Positions 8,243-16,457 of a stretch of DNA of 64,000 nt are shown piece after piece. Where the stretch lies: positions 186,001 through 250,000 of the forward strand of contig NZ_QQRS01000003.1 in NCBI RefSeq assembly GCF_003428875.1. The letters run 5' to 3'. This stretch comes from Planomicrobium okeanokoites. GTDB taxonomy: Bacteria; Bacillota; Bacilli; Bacillales_A; Planococcaceae. Both the position numbers and the translations under genes were made by a program. The first letter of the stretch is position 1. Every line of letters begins with the position of its first letter. The notes beneath the pieces are model-generated. The model made no database searches. It saw only the letters and a list, made by a program, of their open reading frames with translations, and was not told the DNA's origin.

Positions 8243-8352
8243 GTTCTTCTCATCTTCTAGGCTCGCACCTATTGGAATTAGCACCTTTGCCTTTCGCAGG
8301 CAGGTTGCTGAGACATCACAGGGCCAAATCCCTCCGTCTCTCTTGATAAGAA
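8243..8352 (-). promoter_or_regulatory. SAM-I (S-box) riboswitch
   Basis: Read on the minus strand, the segment starts with TTATCAAGAGAGACGGAGGG and continues with GGCCCTGTGATGTCTCAGCA, ACC, a P3 stem and GGTGCTAATTCC: the conserved S-box landmarks in order. P1 closes between CTTATC and GATGAG near 8245. The terminator at 8200-8229 completes an OFF switch. High S-adenosylmethionine should stop transcription of metC and the MetE-like gene. Confidence 0.96.
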
Positions 8353-8550
8353 ATAGATTATTAAGTTGGTAGTCAGTTATTGTTGATAACAATAAGACAA
8401 TTTTCAGACAAATGCAAGTGCCAATTTTAACTTTTTTATTTCACTTTAAGGATGTAAGCATTTTTTCATGTTTATTTTAAAAACATATATGAATTTAGAC
8501 CTAAATAAATTATGATTAGTGCAGATAAGCTGAGAAAGAAGGAAAAGCAG

Positions 8551-9327
8551 ATGGATAAAATAAAAGCTTTTGTTAAACGAAGATGGAGATACATATTGGT
8601 GGCAGTAATTGCGCTAATAATTGGAACAAGTTTTGGACCTTCGCAGTCTGATGTGGATGCTTCAGCAAATGACAGCCAAAAGGCTCAGGAAGAACTTGAA
8701 GTCAGCAATGCAGAATTGGCTGAGAAAGTTAAAACACTGGAAGCAGCTAATGAAGAATCAGCGGCAAAAATCAAAGAACTGGAAGCAAAAGTGAAAGAAG
8801 CAGAACCATTCTTTTTGCTGGAAGCGAAAGAACGTGAAGCGAAAGAAGCCGAATTGAAGAAAAAAGAAGATGAAGAAAAGGCTAAAAAAGCGGCAGAAGA
8901 TGCTGCGGCTAAAGAAAAAGCCGATGCTGAGGCAAAAGCTAAGGCGGATGCCGAGGCGAAAGAAAAGGCGAAGGCCGAGGAAGCGGCAAAAGCTAAGGCT
9001 GAAGAAGAAGCTAAAGCAAAAGCAGCAGCTGCTGCAGTCACGAATTCACAGAATCAAGCAGTGGCAATGGCTGAAGATTATTTAGAGTACACAGCTTTTT
9101 CAAGGAGTGGGCTAATCGAGCAACTGGTGTATGAAGGTTTCAGTAATGCAGATGCCACATACGCTGTTGATGCAGTCGATGCAGACTGGAGCGCGCAAGC
9201 CGTGATCATGGCCAGGGACTACCTTGAATATACTGCTTTTTCAAGGTCCGGTTTGATTGATCAATTATTGTATGAAGGCTTCAGCAATGCAGATGCCACT
9301 GCTGCTGTAGATGCTGCAGGATTATAA
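8551..9327 (+). CDS. Membrane-anchored coiled-coil protein with two Ltp repeats
   Basis: The 258-residue protein has an N-terminal anchor (YILVAVIALIIGTSFG). A 110-residue Lys/Glu/Ala-rich coiled coil follows, then two near-identical repeats of about 43 residues at the C-terminus. Each carries the block YTAFSRSGLI, followed by an YEGFSNADAT motif. This is the signature of the Ltp (host cell-surface-exposed lipoprotein) family, whose founding phage TP-J34 member blocks DNA injection by superinfecting phage. Here no lipobox Cys is seen; the anchor is a transmembrane helix. The start at 8551 is chosen for GAAGGAAA 8 bases upstream; an ATG at 8512 has none. The role in this host, phage exclusion or cell-envelope structure, is not shown by sequence. 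It is a single-gene unit with its own terminator. Confidence 0.82.
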   Translation: MDKIKAFVKRRWRYILVAVIALIIGTSFGPSQSDVDASANDSQKAQEELEVSNAELAEKVKTLEAANEESAAKIKELEAKVKEAEPFFLLEAKEREAKEAELKKKEDEEKAKKAAEDAAAKEKADAEAKAKADAEAKEKAKAEEAAKAKAEEEAKAKAAAAAVTNSQNQAVAMAEDYLEYTAFSRSGLIEQLVYEGFSNADATYAVDAVDADWSAQAVIMARDYLEYTAFSRSGLIDQLLYEGFSNADATAAVDAAGL

Positions 9328-9371
9328 AATAAGAAATGAAGATTTACCACAATATATTATTTCTGCTTATC

Positions 9372-9405
9372 AACACCCGAGACTTCAGTCATCGGGTGTT
9401 TTTCT
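9372..9405 (+). terminator. Terminator after the Ltp-repeat gene
   Basis: AACACCCGA at 9372-9380 pairs with TCGGGTGTT at 9392-9400, followed by a T-run. Confidence 0.88.
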
Positions 9406-9518
9406 TTTTATTCACTACGCTAACTAAAAGGTTTTCCATAACCTTCAGCGAATACTTAAAGGTAAAGTTATTGATTTAGTAGCAGCGAGTTCTTATATAG
9501 AAGTTAGGAGAGTGAAAA

Positions 9519-9950
9519 GTGAGAAGAAAAGTTCAGGTGTTAATCTATTTACCTGCTTTCACAATTATCATTGGAATTGTTCTGAATATGCCGGAGTTCT
9601 TTAAAGGAAGCCCGGCAACGATCAAGAACTTAATCGTTACGGTGTTGTACATAGGAATTTGGCTTATCGTTTTATCATTGGCTTCCAGGCATAAGGAGCG
9701 AAAAATTTTAAAATATTACTCTGTCTTCTGGTTGTTCACTTTATTCTTTGCACTCTTATCGGTATACATTAATACCGTGTATTTCGTTGCAAATTGGGCC
9801 ATACCTTTTGTAGGACTTTTGCTGCCTCAGTGGTATGGGATTGAAATATTTGCGGAAAATTTATTGTTTACAAATATCACAATATCGTCAGTATCTTTAA
9901 TTATATTTATTGCCACTTTACTATCACTAAAAAGGGCGCACATTGCATAG
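9519..9950 (+). CDS. Small four-helix membrane protein, unknown
   Basis: I do not recognise this 143-residue protein. It has four strongly hydrophobic segments (about residues 7-25, 38-55, 66-85 and 115-137) joined by short basic loops (ASRHKERKILK). It starts with GTG at 9519, supported by TTAGGAG 7 bases upstream. No catalytic or binding motif is visible. It is monocistronic, lying between the Ltp gene's terminator and the next reductase gene; no obvious partner. Confidence 0.6.
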   Translation: MRRKVQVLIYLPAFTIIIGIVLNMPEFFKGSPATIKNLIVTVLYIGIWLIVLSLASRHKERKILKYYSVFWLFTLFFALLSVYINTVYFVANWAIPFVGLLLPQWYGIEIFAENLLFTNITISSVSLIIFIATLLSLKRAHIA

Positions 9951-10115
9951 ATTTGTCGTTTATTTAAAATTAATAAACAATACTTTTATGCCGAAAATAA
10001 AATTGTGTTTTACATAACAAGGAAGAAATATCACACTCGTTGTTAGTTCTTTCATCTGTTCGATTGAACAATATGCAACTCAGGTTCTTCACGGAACCGA
10101 AAAGGAGGATGGAAA

Positions 10116-11087
10116 ATGAGAGCCATGGTCTGCACCCGTTATGGACCCCCGGAAGTGCTGGAGCTTCAGGAACTTGATAAACCGGTGCCGAAAACCGGTG
10201 AAATCCTGATCAAAGTCCATGCTTCCACAGTCACTGCTGGGGATTGCGAAATGCGGAGCTTCAAATTTCCAGTACTGTTGTGGATTCCACTGAGGCTTTA
10301 TTTAGGCGTAAGGAAACCGAGGATGAAAGTACTGGGGCAGGAGTTTGCGGGTGAAGTTGAATCTGCGGGAAGCGAGCAGACCTTGTTCGTGGAAGGTGAC
10401 CGTGTATTCGGTTCAACTGAATTGAAACTTGGAGCCTACGCCGATTACCTCTGTCTGCCCGCCGATTATGCACTCACCCGGATGGCGGATGGAGTCAGTT
10501 TTGAGGAAGCTGCAGCCATACCGACGGGCGGGATGAACGCCTTATTTTTTCTGCGGAAAGCAAGAATCCGGGCAGGTCAAAAAGTGCTGATCATCGGAGC
10601 GGGCGGCAGCATCGGCACCTTGGCGGTTCAACTGGCCAGGAATTCAGGTGCAGAAGTGACGGCGGTCGACAGCGGAGAAAAATTGGACATGCTGTTAACC
10701 ATTGGTGCAGACAAAGTGATTGATTACCGCAAGGAAGACTTTACTGTAACGGGCGAAACCTATGACGTGATTTTCGATGTTGCGGGCAAGAGCCCTTTTT
10801 CAAAAACGGTCAACGCAATAAAACCGAAAGGCGTTTACCTGATGGGCAATCCGAACATTTCCCAAATGTTTAGACGCCTCATCCACACTAAAAAAGGCAG
10901 CCGGAAAATCATAGCCGGAGCGGCCAGTTACAATGCCGAAGATTTACGTTATCTGGACGGGTTGCTTGCAGACGGCAAGATCAGGCCGGTCATTGACCGA
11001 ATATTTCCTTTGGAAGAGCTGAGCGATGCACATCGTTATGTGGAAAGCGGTGTGAAAAAGGGGAATGTTATAATCAGCAATCAATGA
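10116..11087 (+). CDS. Zinc-independent medium-chain NAD(P)H dehydrogenase/quinone reductase
   Basis: A 323-residue MDR-superfamily oxidoreductase. The N-terminal GroES-like domain contains KVHASTVTAGDCEMRS and VLGQEFAGEVESAGS. It is followed by the Rossmann fold with VLIIGAGGSIGTLAVQLA and a downstream DVIFDVAGKSPF strand. It lacks the GHE zinc motif and the four-Cys structural zinc loop of alcohol dehydrogenases, placing it with quinone- or alkenal-reductase-like members. The physiological substrate cannot be assigned. The start has an AAAAGGAGGATGG site. It stands just upstream of the small MORN protein gene with a separate ribosome site. Confidence 0.82.
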   Translation: MRAMVCTRYGPPEVLELQELDKPVPKTGEILIKVHASTVTAGDCEMRSFKFPVLLWIPLRLYLGVRKPRMKVLGQEFAGEVESAGSEQTLFVEGDRVFGSTELKLGAYADYLCLPADYALTRMADGVSFEEAAAIPTGGMNALFFLRKARIRAGQKVLIIGAGGSIGTLAVQLARNSGAEVTAVDSGEKLDMLLTIGADKVIDYRKEDFTVTGETYDVIFDVAGKSPFSKTVNAIKPKGVYLMGNPNISQMFRRLIHTKKGSRKIIAGAASYNAEDLRYLDGLLADGKIRPVIDRIFPLEELSDAHRYVESGVKKGNVIISNQ

Positions 11088-11193
11088 CAAAGCTGCCACT
11101 GTAAATACGTCAGCTATAATAAGAAGAAGCGGTTGAACCGATGTGCGGAAATGGCAGAATATAAATCCATGAATTGAATCAGGAGGGTACACT

Positions 11194-11472
11194 ATGAAAG
11201 ACGGAAATAGCGACTTGAAGCCGGCAAAGAATGTGAAAGAAAAAAAGCTGGAAGTCATTGATGGTGTGACCATCAAATACCATGCCAATGGAAAGACGAT
11301 TTGGTCAAAAGGGAAAGTCATTGATGACCAGCCGGAAGGATATTGGGAATGGTACAGGACGGACGGGACACTGAAACGCTCAGGGCATTTTGAAAAAGGT
11401 GAGCCAGTGGGTGAGTGGGTCACTTATGACAGTAAGGGCGACCATTACAAGACGACGAATCGCGATAAATGA
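11194..11472 (+). CDS. MORN-repeat (YwqK-like) small protein
   Basis: A 92-residue soluble protein with about three MORN_2-type beta-hairpin repeats: YHANGKTIWSKGKVIDD, EGYWEWYRTDGTLKRSGHF, and GEPVGEWVTYDSKGD. The N-terminal 25 residues are charged and probably disordered. YwqK of B. subtilis, built of similar repeats, is the antitoxin for the YwqJ polymorphic toxin, but no toxin gene adjoins here, so a toxin-immunity role is only a possibility. The start has AGGAGGG about 8 bases upstream. Confidence 0.7.
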   Translation: MKDGNSDLKPAKNVKEKKLEVIDGVTIKYHANGKTIWSKGKVIDDQPEGYWEWYRTDGTLKRSGHFEKGEPVGEWVTYDSKGDHYKTTNRDK

Positions 11473-11632
11473 GGCGGCCGCTATTCCTTTTGAGGGGTGG
11501 CGGTTTTTCTATGCTTTTGGAAAGGGCTGCTCAAAAAAGAGGCGGTCCTTTATTTTTGTAAGCATCTGGGAGGATGTGTAAAATGAGTTTCATAAGTTGA
11601 AGAGCATCCAAACGAAGGGGAGGCAAAATAGC

Positions 11633-12667
11633 ATGAGTTCAGAAACGATGAAGACATTCGGTTTTTACAAACCGGGATCGAAAGATGAAGCGATGGATTT
11701 TCAATTGGTGGAGGAAGAAAAACCGACAGCGGCGGGACGCGATCTGCTGGTGGAAGTAAAAGCGATATCGGTGAATCCGACAGACCTTCGCACACGCGAT
11801 GGCAAAAAAGAAGACGATGAGTCGCTGACGGTTGTCGGCCGGGATGTGGCTGGCGTGGTTGTTGCGACGGGTGATGACTGTTCTTATTTCAATGTCGGGG
11901 ATGAAGTTTTTTACGCTGGCACGAACAATCGTCCAGGCGGCCAAAGTGAATTCCATCTCGTGGATGAGCGCATTGTGGGCCGCAAGCCGGCGAGCCTTGA
12001 CTTTGCGCAGGCAGCGGCATTGCCGTTGACCAGCATTACGGCGTATGAAGCGTTATTCGAGCGGCTTGGCGTTTCGAAAGATCCATCGGACAACACCGGC
12101 ACAAGCATCCTGATCCTCGGAGCGGCAGGCGGCGTCGGCTCAATTGCGGTGCAGATCGCTAAACTCGCCGGTTTGACGGTAATCGGCACAGCTTCCCGCA
12201 CCGAGACGGTCGAGTGGGCGAAAGATCGCGGCGCCGACCATACCATCAACCATCACGAAGAGTTCGGACCACAGCTGGAGAACTTGGGCATCAACGGCGT
12301 GGATTATATTTTCTGCCTGAACAGCCCCGACGAGCACATGGCTGAAATGGCGAAAGTGATTCTGCCGCAAGGGAAAATTTGCTCGATCCTGCCGGCGTTC
12401 AAGCCGCTCGACCTCGCGCTGTTCGGCAAAAGTGTCACGTTCGTCTACGAACTCATGTACACGCGCTCCGTTTTCCAGACGGCTGACATGGTGCATCAGC
12501 ACATGATGCTGAACGACTTGGCGGACTGGGTGGATGACAATAAAATCCGCTCGACGATGACGCAGCATTTCTCACCGATATCGGTGGAAAATCTGAAAGA
12601 GGCTTATACCAATCTGCTAACGGGCAAGACGATTGGAAAGATTGTGCTGGAAGGTCCTTTCGAGTGA
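11633..12667 (+). CDS. Zinc-type alcohol dehydrogenase-like MDR oxidoreductase
   Basis: A 344-residue MDR protein with a GroES-like N-terminal domain (VEVKAISVNPTDLRTRDG), a Rossmann motif ILGAAGGVGSIAVQIAKLAG, and a C-terminal substrate segment ending GKIVLEGPF. It matches the bacterial 'zinc-binding alcohol dehydrogenase family' that actually lacks the catalytic zinc ligands and acts as a quinone/enone reductase. The ATG at 11633 is chosen because AAGGGGAGG lies 8 bases upstream; an upstream in-frame ATG at 11597 has none. It is the second MDR gene in 1.5 kb, but its sequence is clearly different from the gene at 10116, so it is not a recent duplication. Confidence 0.85.
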   Translation: MSSETMKTFGFYKPGSKDEAMDFQLVEEEKPTAAGRDLLVEVKAISVNPTDLRTRDGKKEDDESLTVVGRDVAGVVVATGDDCSYFNVGDEVFYAGTNNRPGGQSEFHLVDERIVGRKPASLDFAQAAALPLTSITAYEALFERLGVSKDPSDNTGTSILILGAAGGVGSIAVQIAKLAGLTVIGTASRTETVEWAKDRGADHTINHHEEFGPQLENLGINGVDYIFCLNSPDEHMAEMAKVILPQGKICSILPAFKPLDLALFGKSVTFVYELMYTRSVFQTADMVHQHMMLNDLADWVDDNKIRSTMTQHFSPISVENLKEAYTNLLTGKTIGKIVLEGPFE

Positions 12668-12674
12668 AAATAAA

Positions 12675-12719
12675 TAAAGCGTCGACTTCTCTTTTTGTAG
12701 AGAGGGCGGCGTTTTTTTG
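12675..12719 (+). terminator. Terminator after the MDR gene
   Basis: An interrupted stem beginning GCGTCG, with ACTTCTCT inside, pairs with AGAGAGG then GGCGGC, followed by a seven-T run. Confidence 0.8.
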
Positions 12720-12758
12720 TTCCATTTTTTAAGAGCCAAGATCAAAAGACGAATGGAT

Positions 12759-12778
12759 GCTTTTCGCGGGCGAAAAGC
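12759..12778. repeat. GCTTTTCGC hairpin element, copy 1
   Basis: GCTTTTCGC at 12759-12767 and GCGAAAAGC at 12770-12778 form a 9-bp perfect stem with a 2-base loop. The same 9-bp arms recur at 15707-15726 and 22656-22675, each near a 20-21-bp array. Confidence 0.85.
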
Positions 12779-13009
12779 GAAAGTACAAGAGAATGCAATT
12801 AATGTTTATGCGAAAATGGTGAGAGGTCATCGGGTTTATTTGAAATAACTTACAATATATTTTCTAGTTAATCGCTAGGTTAAAAAAGAAAGTATTTCAC
12901 TGGAATTGGAAAGTATCGCCTAATACTGGAAATAATTATTCTTGGAAACTAGTCACACGAACAGAAATCGAACTTCAGAGGCTCTATTTTGAGGTTCAGA
13001 AATCGTAAT

Positions 13010-13105
13010 GGACAGTATTCGATGTCTAACGGACAGTATTGGGGCTCTAATGGACAGTATTTGGTTCATAGCGGACAGTAACGGCATCCCAATGGACAGT
13101 AAATC
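13010..13105. repeat. Intergenic 21-bp tandem array 2 (5 units, core GGACAGTA)
   Basis: GGACAGTA starts at 13010, 13031, 13052, 13073 and 13094, an exact 21-bp period. Each core is preceded by TAAT, TAAC, TAGC or CAAT-like bases; the rest of the spacer varies. Confidence 0.95.
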
Positions 13106-13185
13106 CATAAAATTGGAAATTGACATCCCATTACATTCTAAAATCTATATCCAAAAGTTTTAGCTCAAAGCGCCAAAAAAACAAA

Positions 13186-13214
13186 TTGACTTTCTAAAAT
13201 TATTGTAATATTCT
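13186..13214 (+). promoter_or_regulatory. Probable sigma-A promoter of cstA
   Basis: TTGACT at 13186-13191 and TATTCT at 13209-13214 with 17 bases between. The cre site lies about 85 bases downstream, consistent with roadblock repression. Confidence 0.6.
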
Positions 13215-13297
13215 ATAGAGCAGTATTAAAATGACGGTTACCTTGTAGCTTCATTTAAAAAAATGAAACAGGGATAGCGGATAGTTTTGTTTACTGC

Positions 13298-13311
13298 TGT
13301 AAGCGATTACA
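13298..13311 (+). promoter_or_regulatory. cre operator (CcpA) upstream of cstA
   Basis: TGTAAGCGATTACA matches TGWNANCGNTNWCA perfectly and is near-palindromic. It lies 18 bases before the cstA start codon and just ahead of its ribosome site, predicting repression of cstA in glucose. Confidence 0.75.
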
Positions 13312-13329
13312 TAAAAGAGGAGAGAAAAT

Positions 13330-14760
13330 ATGATTACATTTATCGTTTCGATTGCGTTGCTTGTGGCAGCCTATTTTACATATGGAAAGTATATCGAAAA
13401 ACTATTTGGTCCAATAACTAGTCGGAAAACACCGGCTTACGCCAATCAGGACGGCATTGATTTTGTGCCGATGAACAAGCATAAAAACTCGCTGATCCAA
13501 TTGCTGAATATTGCAGGGACGGGCCCGATCTTCGGTCCGATCATGGGAGCGCTGTATGGCCCGGTCGCATTTCTGTGGATCGTCATCGGCTGTATTTTTG
13601 CAGGGGCGGTGCACGATTACCTGACGGGCATGATTTCCATCCGCAATAAAGGCGCACATATTCCGGAGCTTGCCGGTAAATTCCTTGGTGCGGCATCCAA
13701 GCATCTCGTCAACTTCTTTGCGTTATTGCTGCTGTTGCTTGTCGGAACCGTGTTCGTAACAACACCGGCGTCATTGCTCGCAATCCTGCTGGATGGAAAA
13801 GTGGCAGTCGGAATTCTGATCGGTTTGATTTTCGTCTATTATTTCCTGTCGACAATTTTGCCGATCGACAAAATCATCGGCCGGTTGTATCCGTATTTCG
13901 GAGCCGTTCTTTTGATCGGAACATTTGGCGTCGGCATTGCATTGCTGTTTTCTGAATACAAAATTCCGGAACTTCGCTTAGAGAATCTGCATCCGGACAA
14001 TTTGCCGATTTTCCCGATGCTATTCTTTACGATCACTTGTGGAGCCTTGTCCGGTTTCCACGCGACGCAGTCGCCGATCATTTCGCGGACTACGCAAAAT
14101 GAATCGCAGGGCCGTTACATTTTCTACGGCATGATGATTGCGGAAGGGATCATCGCGATGATCTGGGCTGCAGCCGCAATGAGCATCTTCGATGGCCAGA
14201 CGCTTTCAAGCATCATCAGTTCAGGAACTCCTTCTGCTGTTGTCAATGAAGTCTCCATGACGCTGTTAGGTGCAGTCGGCGGTACGATCGCTGTTCTTGG
14301 TGCCATCGTCCTGCCAATCACATCAGGCGATACGGCGTTCCGCGCTGCGCGTTCAATCATTGCTGATTACATCAAAGTGGACCAGCAGAAAGTGTTGAAG
14401 CGCCTGATGATCGCTGTTCCGCTATTTGCGGTTTCATTGGTACTGACTCAAATCGATTTCGCCTTGCTGTGGCGTTATTTCTCCTGGGCCAACCAGGCGA
14501 CAGCCGCCATCGCTTTGTGGATCGCGACGATGTACCTCTATATCCAGGGCAAGAATTACCTGGTGTCATTGGCGCCGGCAATCTTCATCACCTATATGGT
14601 TTTCGTCTATATACTCAATCAGAAAATCGGCTTTAACCTTGACCTCAACCTGTCGTTCATAATCGGGCTGGTCTTGACCATCATCACTGTGGCACTGTTC
14701 TATGCGAAAGCCCGCAAGAATCGCGCCGACGATGTCGAGACAGTCGTTGCGGTGGACTGA
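13330..14760 (+). CDS. cstA: CstA-family carbon-starvation/pyruvate transporter
   Basis: A 476-residue polytopic membrane protein with about 13-15 helices. Family blocks are visible: TYGKYIEKLFG near the N-terminus, NIAGTGPIFGPIMGALYGPV, VHDYLTGMISIRNKGAHIPE, GFHATQSPIISRTTQNE and LPITSGDTAFRAARSI. CstA proteins import pyruvate or peptides when carbon is limiting. This is the short form without the large C-terminal extension of E. coli CstA. The cre operator 18 bases upstream supports glucose repression. The start has AGAGGAGAG 6 bases upstream. A strong terminator follows. Confidence 0.92.
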   Translation: MITFIVSIALLVAAYFTYGKYIEKLFGPITSRKTPAYANQDGIDFVPMNKHKNSLIQLLNIAGTGPIFGPIMGALYGPVAFLWIVIGCIFAGAVHDYLTGMISIRNKGAHIPELAGKFLGAASKHLVNFFALLLLLLVGTVFVTTPASLLAILLDGKVAVGILIGLIFVYYFLSTILPIDKIIGRLYPYFGAVLLIGTFGVGIALLFSEYKIPELRLENLHPDNLPIFPMLFFTITCGALSGFHATQSPIISRTTQNESQGRYIFYGMMIAEGIIAMIWAAAAMSIFDGQTLSSIISSGTPSAVVNEVSMTLLGAVGGTIAVLGAIVLPITSGDTAFRAARSIIADYIKVDQQKVLKRLMIAVPLFAVSLVLTQIDFALLWRYFSWANQATAAIALWIATMYLYIQGKNYLVSLAPAIFITYMVFVYILNQKIGFNLDLNLSFIIGLVLTIITVALFYAKARKNRADDVETVVAVD

Positions 14761-14781
14761 CTTGGAATAAAAATTATGCTG

Positions 14782-14816
14782 CCACACCGGATGTTTGCAT
14801 CCGGTGTGGTTTTTCT
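14782..14816 (+). terminator. cstA terminator
   Basis: CCACACCGGATG at 14782-14793 pairs with CATCCGGTGTGG at 14798-14809 around TTTG, followed by a T-run. Confidence 0.92.
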
Positions 14817-14938
14817 TATGAAAAGTTATTTTATTGAATGCTGAAAATCTTTCTATAGAAAACAGGATGTTTCCGTGGAACGTGGAATAGGTAAGTATAA
14901 GGGAGACAGCTTTATTTGATGACAGAAGGAGGAATTTC

Positions 14939-15409
14939 ATGAACGGGCAATTTTTCAAAAACAGTCTGCACGGCGAAGGGGCTCACTTCGATACGGCGAA
15001 GGTATTTGACGGGGTAGACTGGCAAGAGGCGGGGGACAAATCGGGTGATTTCCCGCATTCGATCTGGGAATTATTATTCCATATGAATTATTGGCAGGAT
15101 TATATGCTAGATCTGCTGAACGGCCAAACGCCGAAAAGCCAGAATCCCGATGAGGAATCCTGGCCGCATACGCCGTCGCCGGAAAGCGAAGATGAGTGGG
15201 ATTCGGCTATTGCGTATTTCTTGAAAGGATTGGAAGAAGCCGAGCAGGAATCCGCAAAAGATTTACTGGAAAAAGTGGTTCCCGGACGGGAAGACACCCG
15301 GGGCGACTGTTTGCAGACAATCGTTCTGCACAATACGTACCATGCCGGGCAAGTGGTGTTTGCACGGAAAATTAAAGGCGACTGGCCGCCGACTGAACTA
15401 GAAAGCTGA
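14939..15409 (+). CDS. DinB-family (YfiT-like) protein
   Basis: A 156-residue four-helix-bundle protein. Probable metal-ligand histidines lie in SIWELLFHMNYWQDYML and in VLHNTYHAGQVVFARK (the two His of the C-terminal helix). This spacing is the usual His triad of the DinB/YfiT group, which includes thiol-S-transferases using bacillithiol. The exact reaction is unknown. The start has an AAGGAGG site 6 bases upstream. The gene is monocistronic and followed by a long terminator stem and by array 3. Confidence 0.8.
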   Translation: MNGQFFKNSLHGEGAHFDTAKVFDGVDWQEAGDKSGDFPHSIWELLFHMNYWQDYMLDLLNGQTPKSQNPDEESWPHTPSPESEDEWDSAIAYFLKGLEEAEQESAKDLLEKVVPGREDTRGDCLQTIVLHNTYHAGQVVFARKIKGDWPPTELES

Positions 15410-15464
15410 ATTGCCAGCTTCGCAGGCTTGCATACTATTTTGGAAAGAGTCATTATCTCATCAG

Positions 15465-15511
15465 AAGCTGCTCATGCTCCCGATTAGTTGGGAAGCGGGC
15501 AGCTTTTTTGG
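15465..15511 (+). terminator. DinB gene terminator
   Basis: AAGCTGC at 15465-15471 pairs with GCAGCTT at 15499-15505, with a second inner CTCCC/GGGA stem, followed by a T-run. Confidence 0.8.
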
Positions 15512-15539
15512 ATTTTTTTGCTGATTTTGAGGCTAGCGC

Positions 15540-15651
15540 GGATAAACGGGGTTTTGCCCCGGATAAATGATGTCTAGGCGCGGATAAAAGACTTCTAGGC
15601 GCGGATAAATGTCCCGTAGCCGCGGATAAACGCCACCCAGCCGCGGATAAC
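15540..15651. repeat. Intergenic 21-bp tandem array 3 (6 units, core CGCGGATAAA)
   Basis: GGATAAA (final unit GGATAAC) starts at 15540, 15561, 15582, 15603, 15624 and 15645, an exact 21-bp period. The preceding bases are mostly GCGC or CCGC. It lies between a plus-strand and a minus-strand gene end. Confidence 0.95.
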
Positions 15652-15706
15652 CTCATTACTCACCAGCAATCCACCCAACATAAAAGACAAAAAAATAAAA
15701 AAGGAC

Positions 15707-15726
15707 GCTTTTCGCCAGCGAAAAGC
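15707..15726. repeat. GCTTTTCGC hairpin element, copy 2
   Basis: Arms at 15707-15715 and 15718-15726 with a 2-base loop. The bases after it (CCCCTTATAAAGGTCAAA) nearly match those after copy 3, so the conserved unit extends beyond the hairpin. Confidence 0.9.
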
Positions 15727-15805
15727 CCCTTATAAAGGTCAAACCCTATCAATCTGCTCGCTATTAAGAAGAAAACGGGTCAAGCATGACAATTTTTATT
15801 TCGAG

Positions 15806-16222
15806 TCAATCGATGATGACGTCTTTGCCTTGTCCACGCAATGATTTCAGCGAGTTCAGCATGTGATCGATCTCTTCATCGGAATGACGCTGCCAGGCAC
15901 CCAATTCAGCGACTATTTTCAGCGGCGACTTCGACCGGTACGAGCGGGTCGGGTTGCCGGGGAAACGTTTGTCGGTCAGGTTCGGGTCGTTCTAGAATTC
16001 GCCTTGCGGCTCGACGAGATAGATTCGTTCCCGGGCATCATCGGCTGCCAGTTCGGCTCCCCATTTGGCCGCTTCCAATGTCGCGGTGAAATAGATGTAA
16101 TTCGATTTTTTGTCCTGGTAATTTGAGAGGTTTTGCGCTTCGAGCAGGCTGCCAAGAGCTAATTCTGCTTTCGTTCCGTGGAAGAAAGGGCCACGATCGA
16201 GGACATCATTTTGTTCATTCAT
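15806..16222 (-). pseudogene. arr: Rifampin ADP-ribosyltransferase (Arr) with an in-frame amber stop
   Basis: Arr inactivates rifampicin by ADP-ribosylating it with NAD+. The frame starts at 16222 with AGGAGG upstream and reads GPFFHGTKAELALGSLLE, YIYFTATLEAAKWGAELAAD, RIYLVEPQGEF, then TAG at 15992-15994. The same frame continues at once with NDPNLTDKRFPGNPTRSYRS and ends normally at 15806 (139 codons including both stops). Both halves align with full-length Arr, where the interrupted position is normally Glu (GEF-E-DPN), so a single GAG-to-TAG change explains the stop. No frameshift or other damage is visible, suggesting a recent mutation, a sequencing error, or readthrough. Confidence 0.85.
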
Positions 16223-16316
16223 ATTAGTCTGCCTCCTGTTTGGTTTACTTGGTTATGTAACAGTATAGGACAGGGATTCGCGAAAAAGTAGTCTGTTAAT
16301 CATTTTTTATTGGGTG

Positions 16317-16322
16317 TATAAT
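16317..16322 (+). promoter_or_regulatory. Probable -10 box upstream of the lipase gene
   Basis: A perfect TATAAT lies in an AT-rich stretch; the -35 (TGTTAA at 16294-16299) is poor. It would give a leader of about 130 bases containing the hairpin at 16355-16402. Confidence 0.4.
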
Positions 16323-16354
16323 AAAGGTATAGAGAACGGCAGCTAAAAAATTAT

Positions 16355-16402
16355 AAACCTTTCTGAATGAACCGCGCGCCGGCCATTTCAGAAGGGTTTT
16401 TT
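16355..16402 (+). terminator. Terminator-like hairpin in the lipase leader
   Basis: AACCTTTCTGAATG pairs with CATTTCAGAAGGGTT around a GC-rich loop and is followed by six T. It lies before the lipase start at 16458 rather than after a gene, so it may be a leader attenuator. Confidence 0.55.
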
Positions 16403-16457
16403 CATTTTCATGGAGAATGGTACAGGGGATAAGTTTTAATTGAATGGAGGAAATTCG

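Larger units (their letters stand above)
12668..13329. other. 662-bp intergenic region upstream of cstA
   Basis: No open reading frame with a ribosome site was found. In order it holds a terminator, the GCTTTTCGC hairpin (12759-12778), an AT-rich stretch, 21-bp array 2 (13010-13105), the cstA promoter (13186-13214) and a cre operator (13298-13311). Confidence 0.7.
15410..15805. other. 396-bp convergent intergenic region
   Basis: It contains the DinB terminator, array 3, and the second GCTTTTCGC hairpin (15707-15726). Nothing resembling a gene was seen. Confidence 0.7.

Noticed and set aside
8158..8253. Longer N-terminus for MetC
   Set aside because: This stretch is the S-box terminator region; the real ribosome site precedes 8157.
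2179..10025. 15-base word TTTACATAACAAGGA repeated near 2179 and near 10011
   Set aside because: One or two such matches are expected by chance in 64 kb, and both include parts of ribosome sites.
15453..15656. Open frame across array 3
   Set aside because: Same explanation: a repeat-generated frame without a ribosome site.
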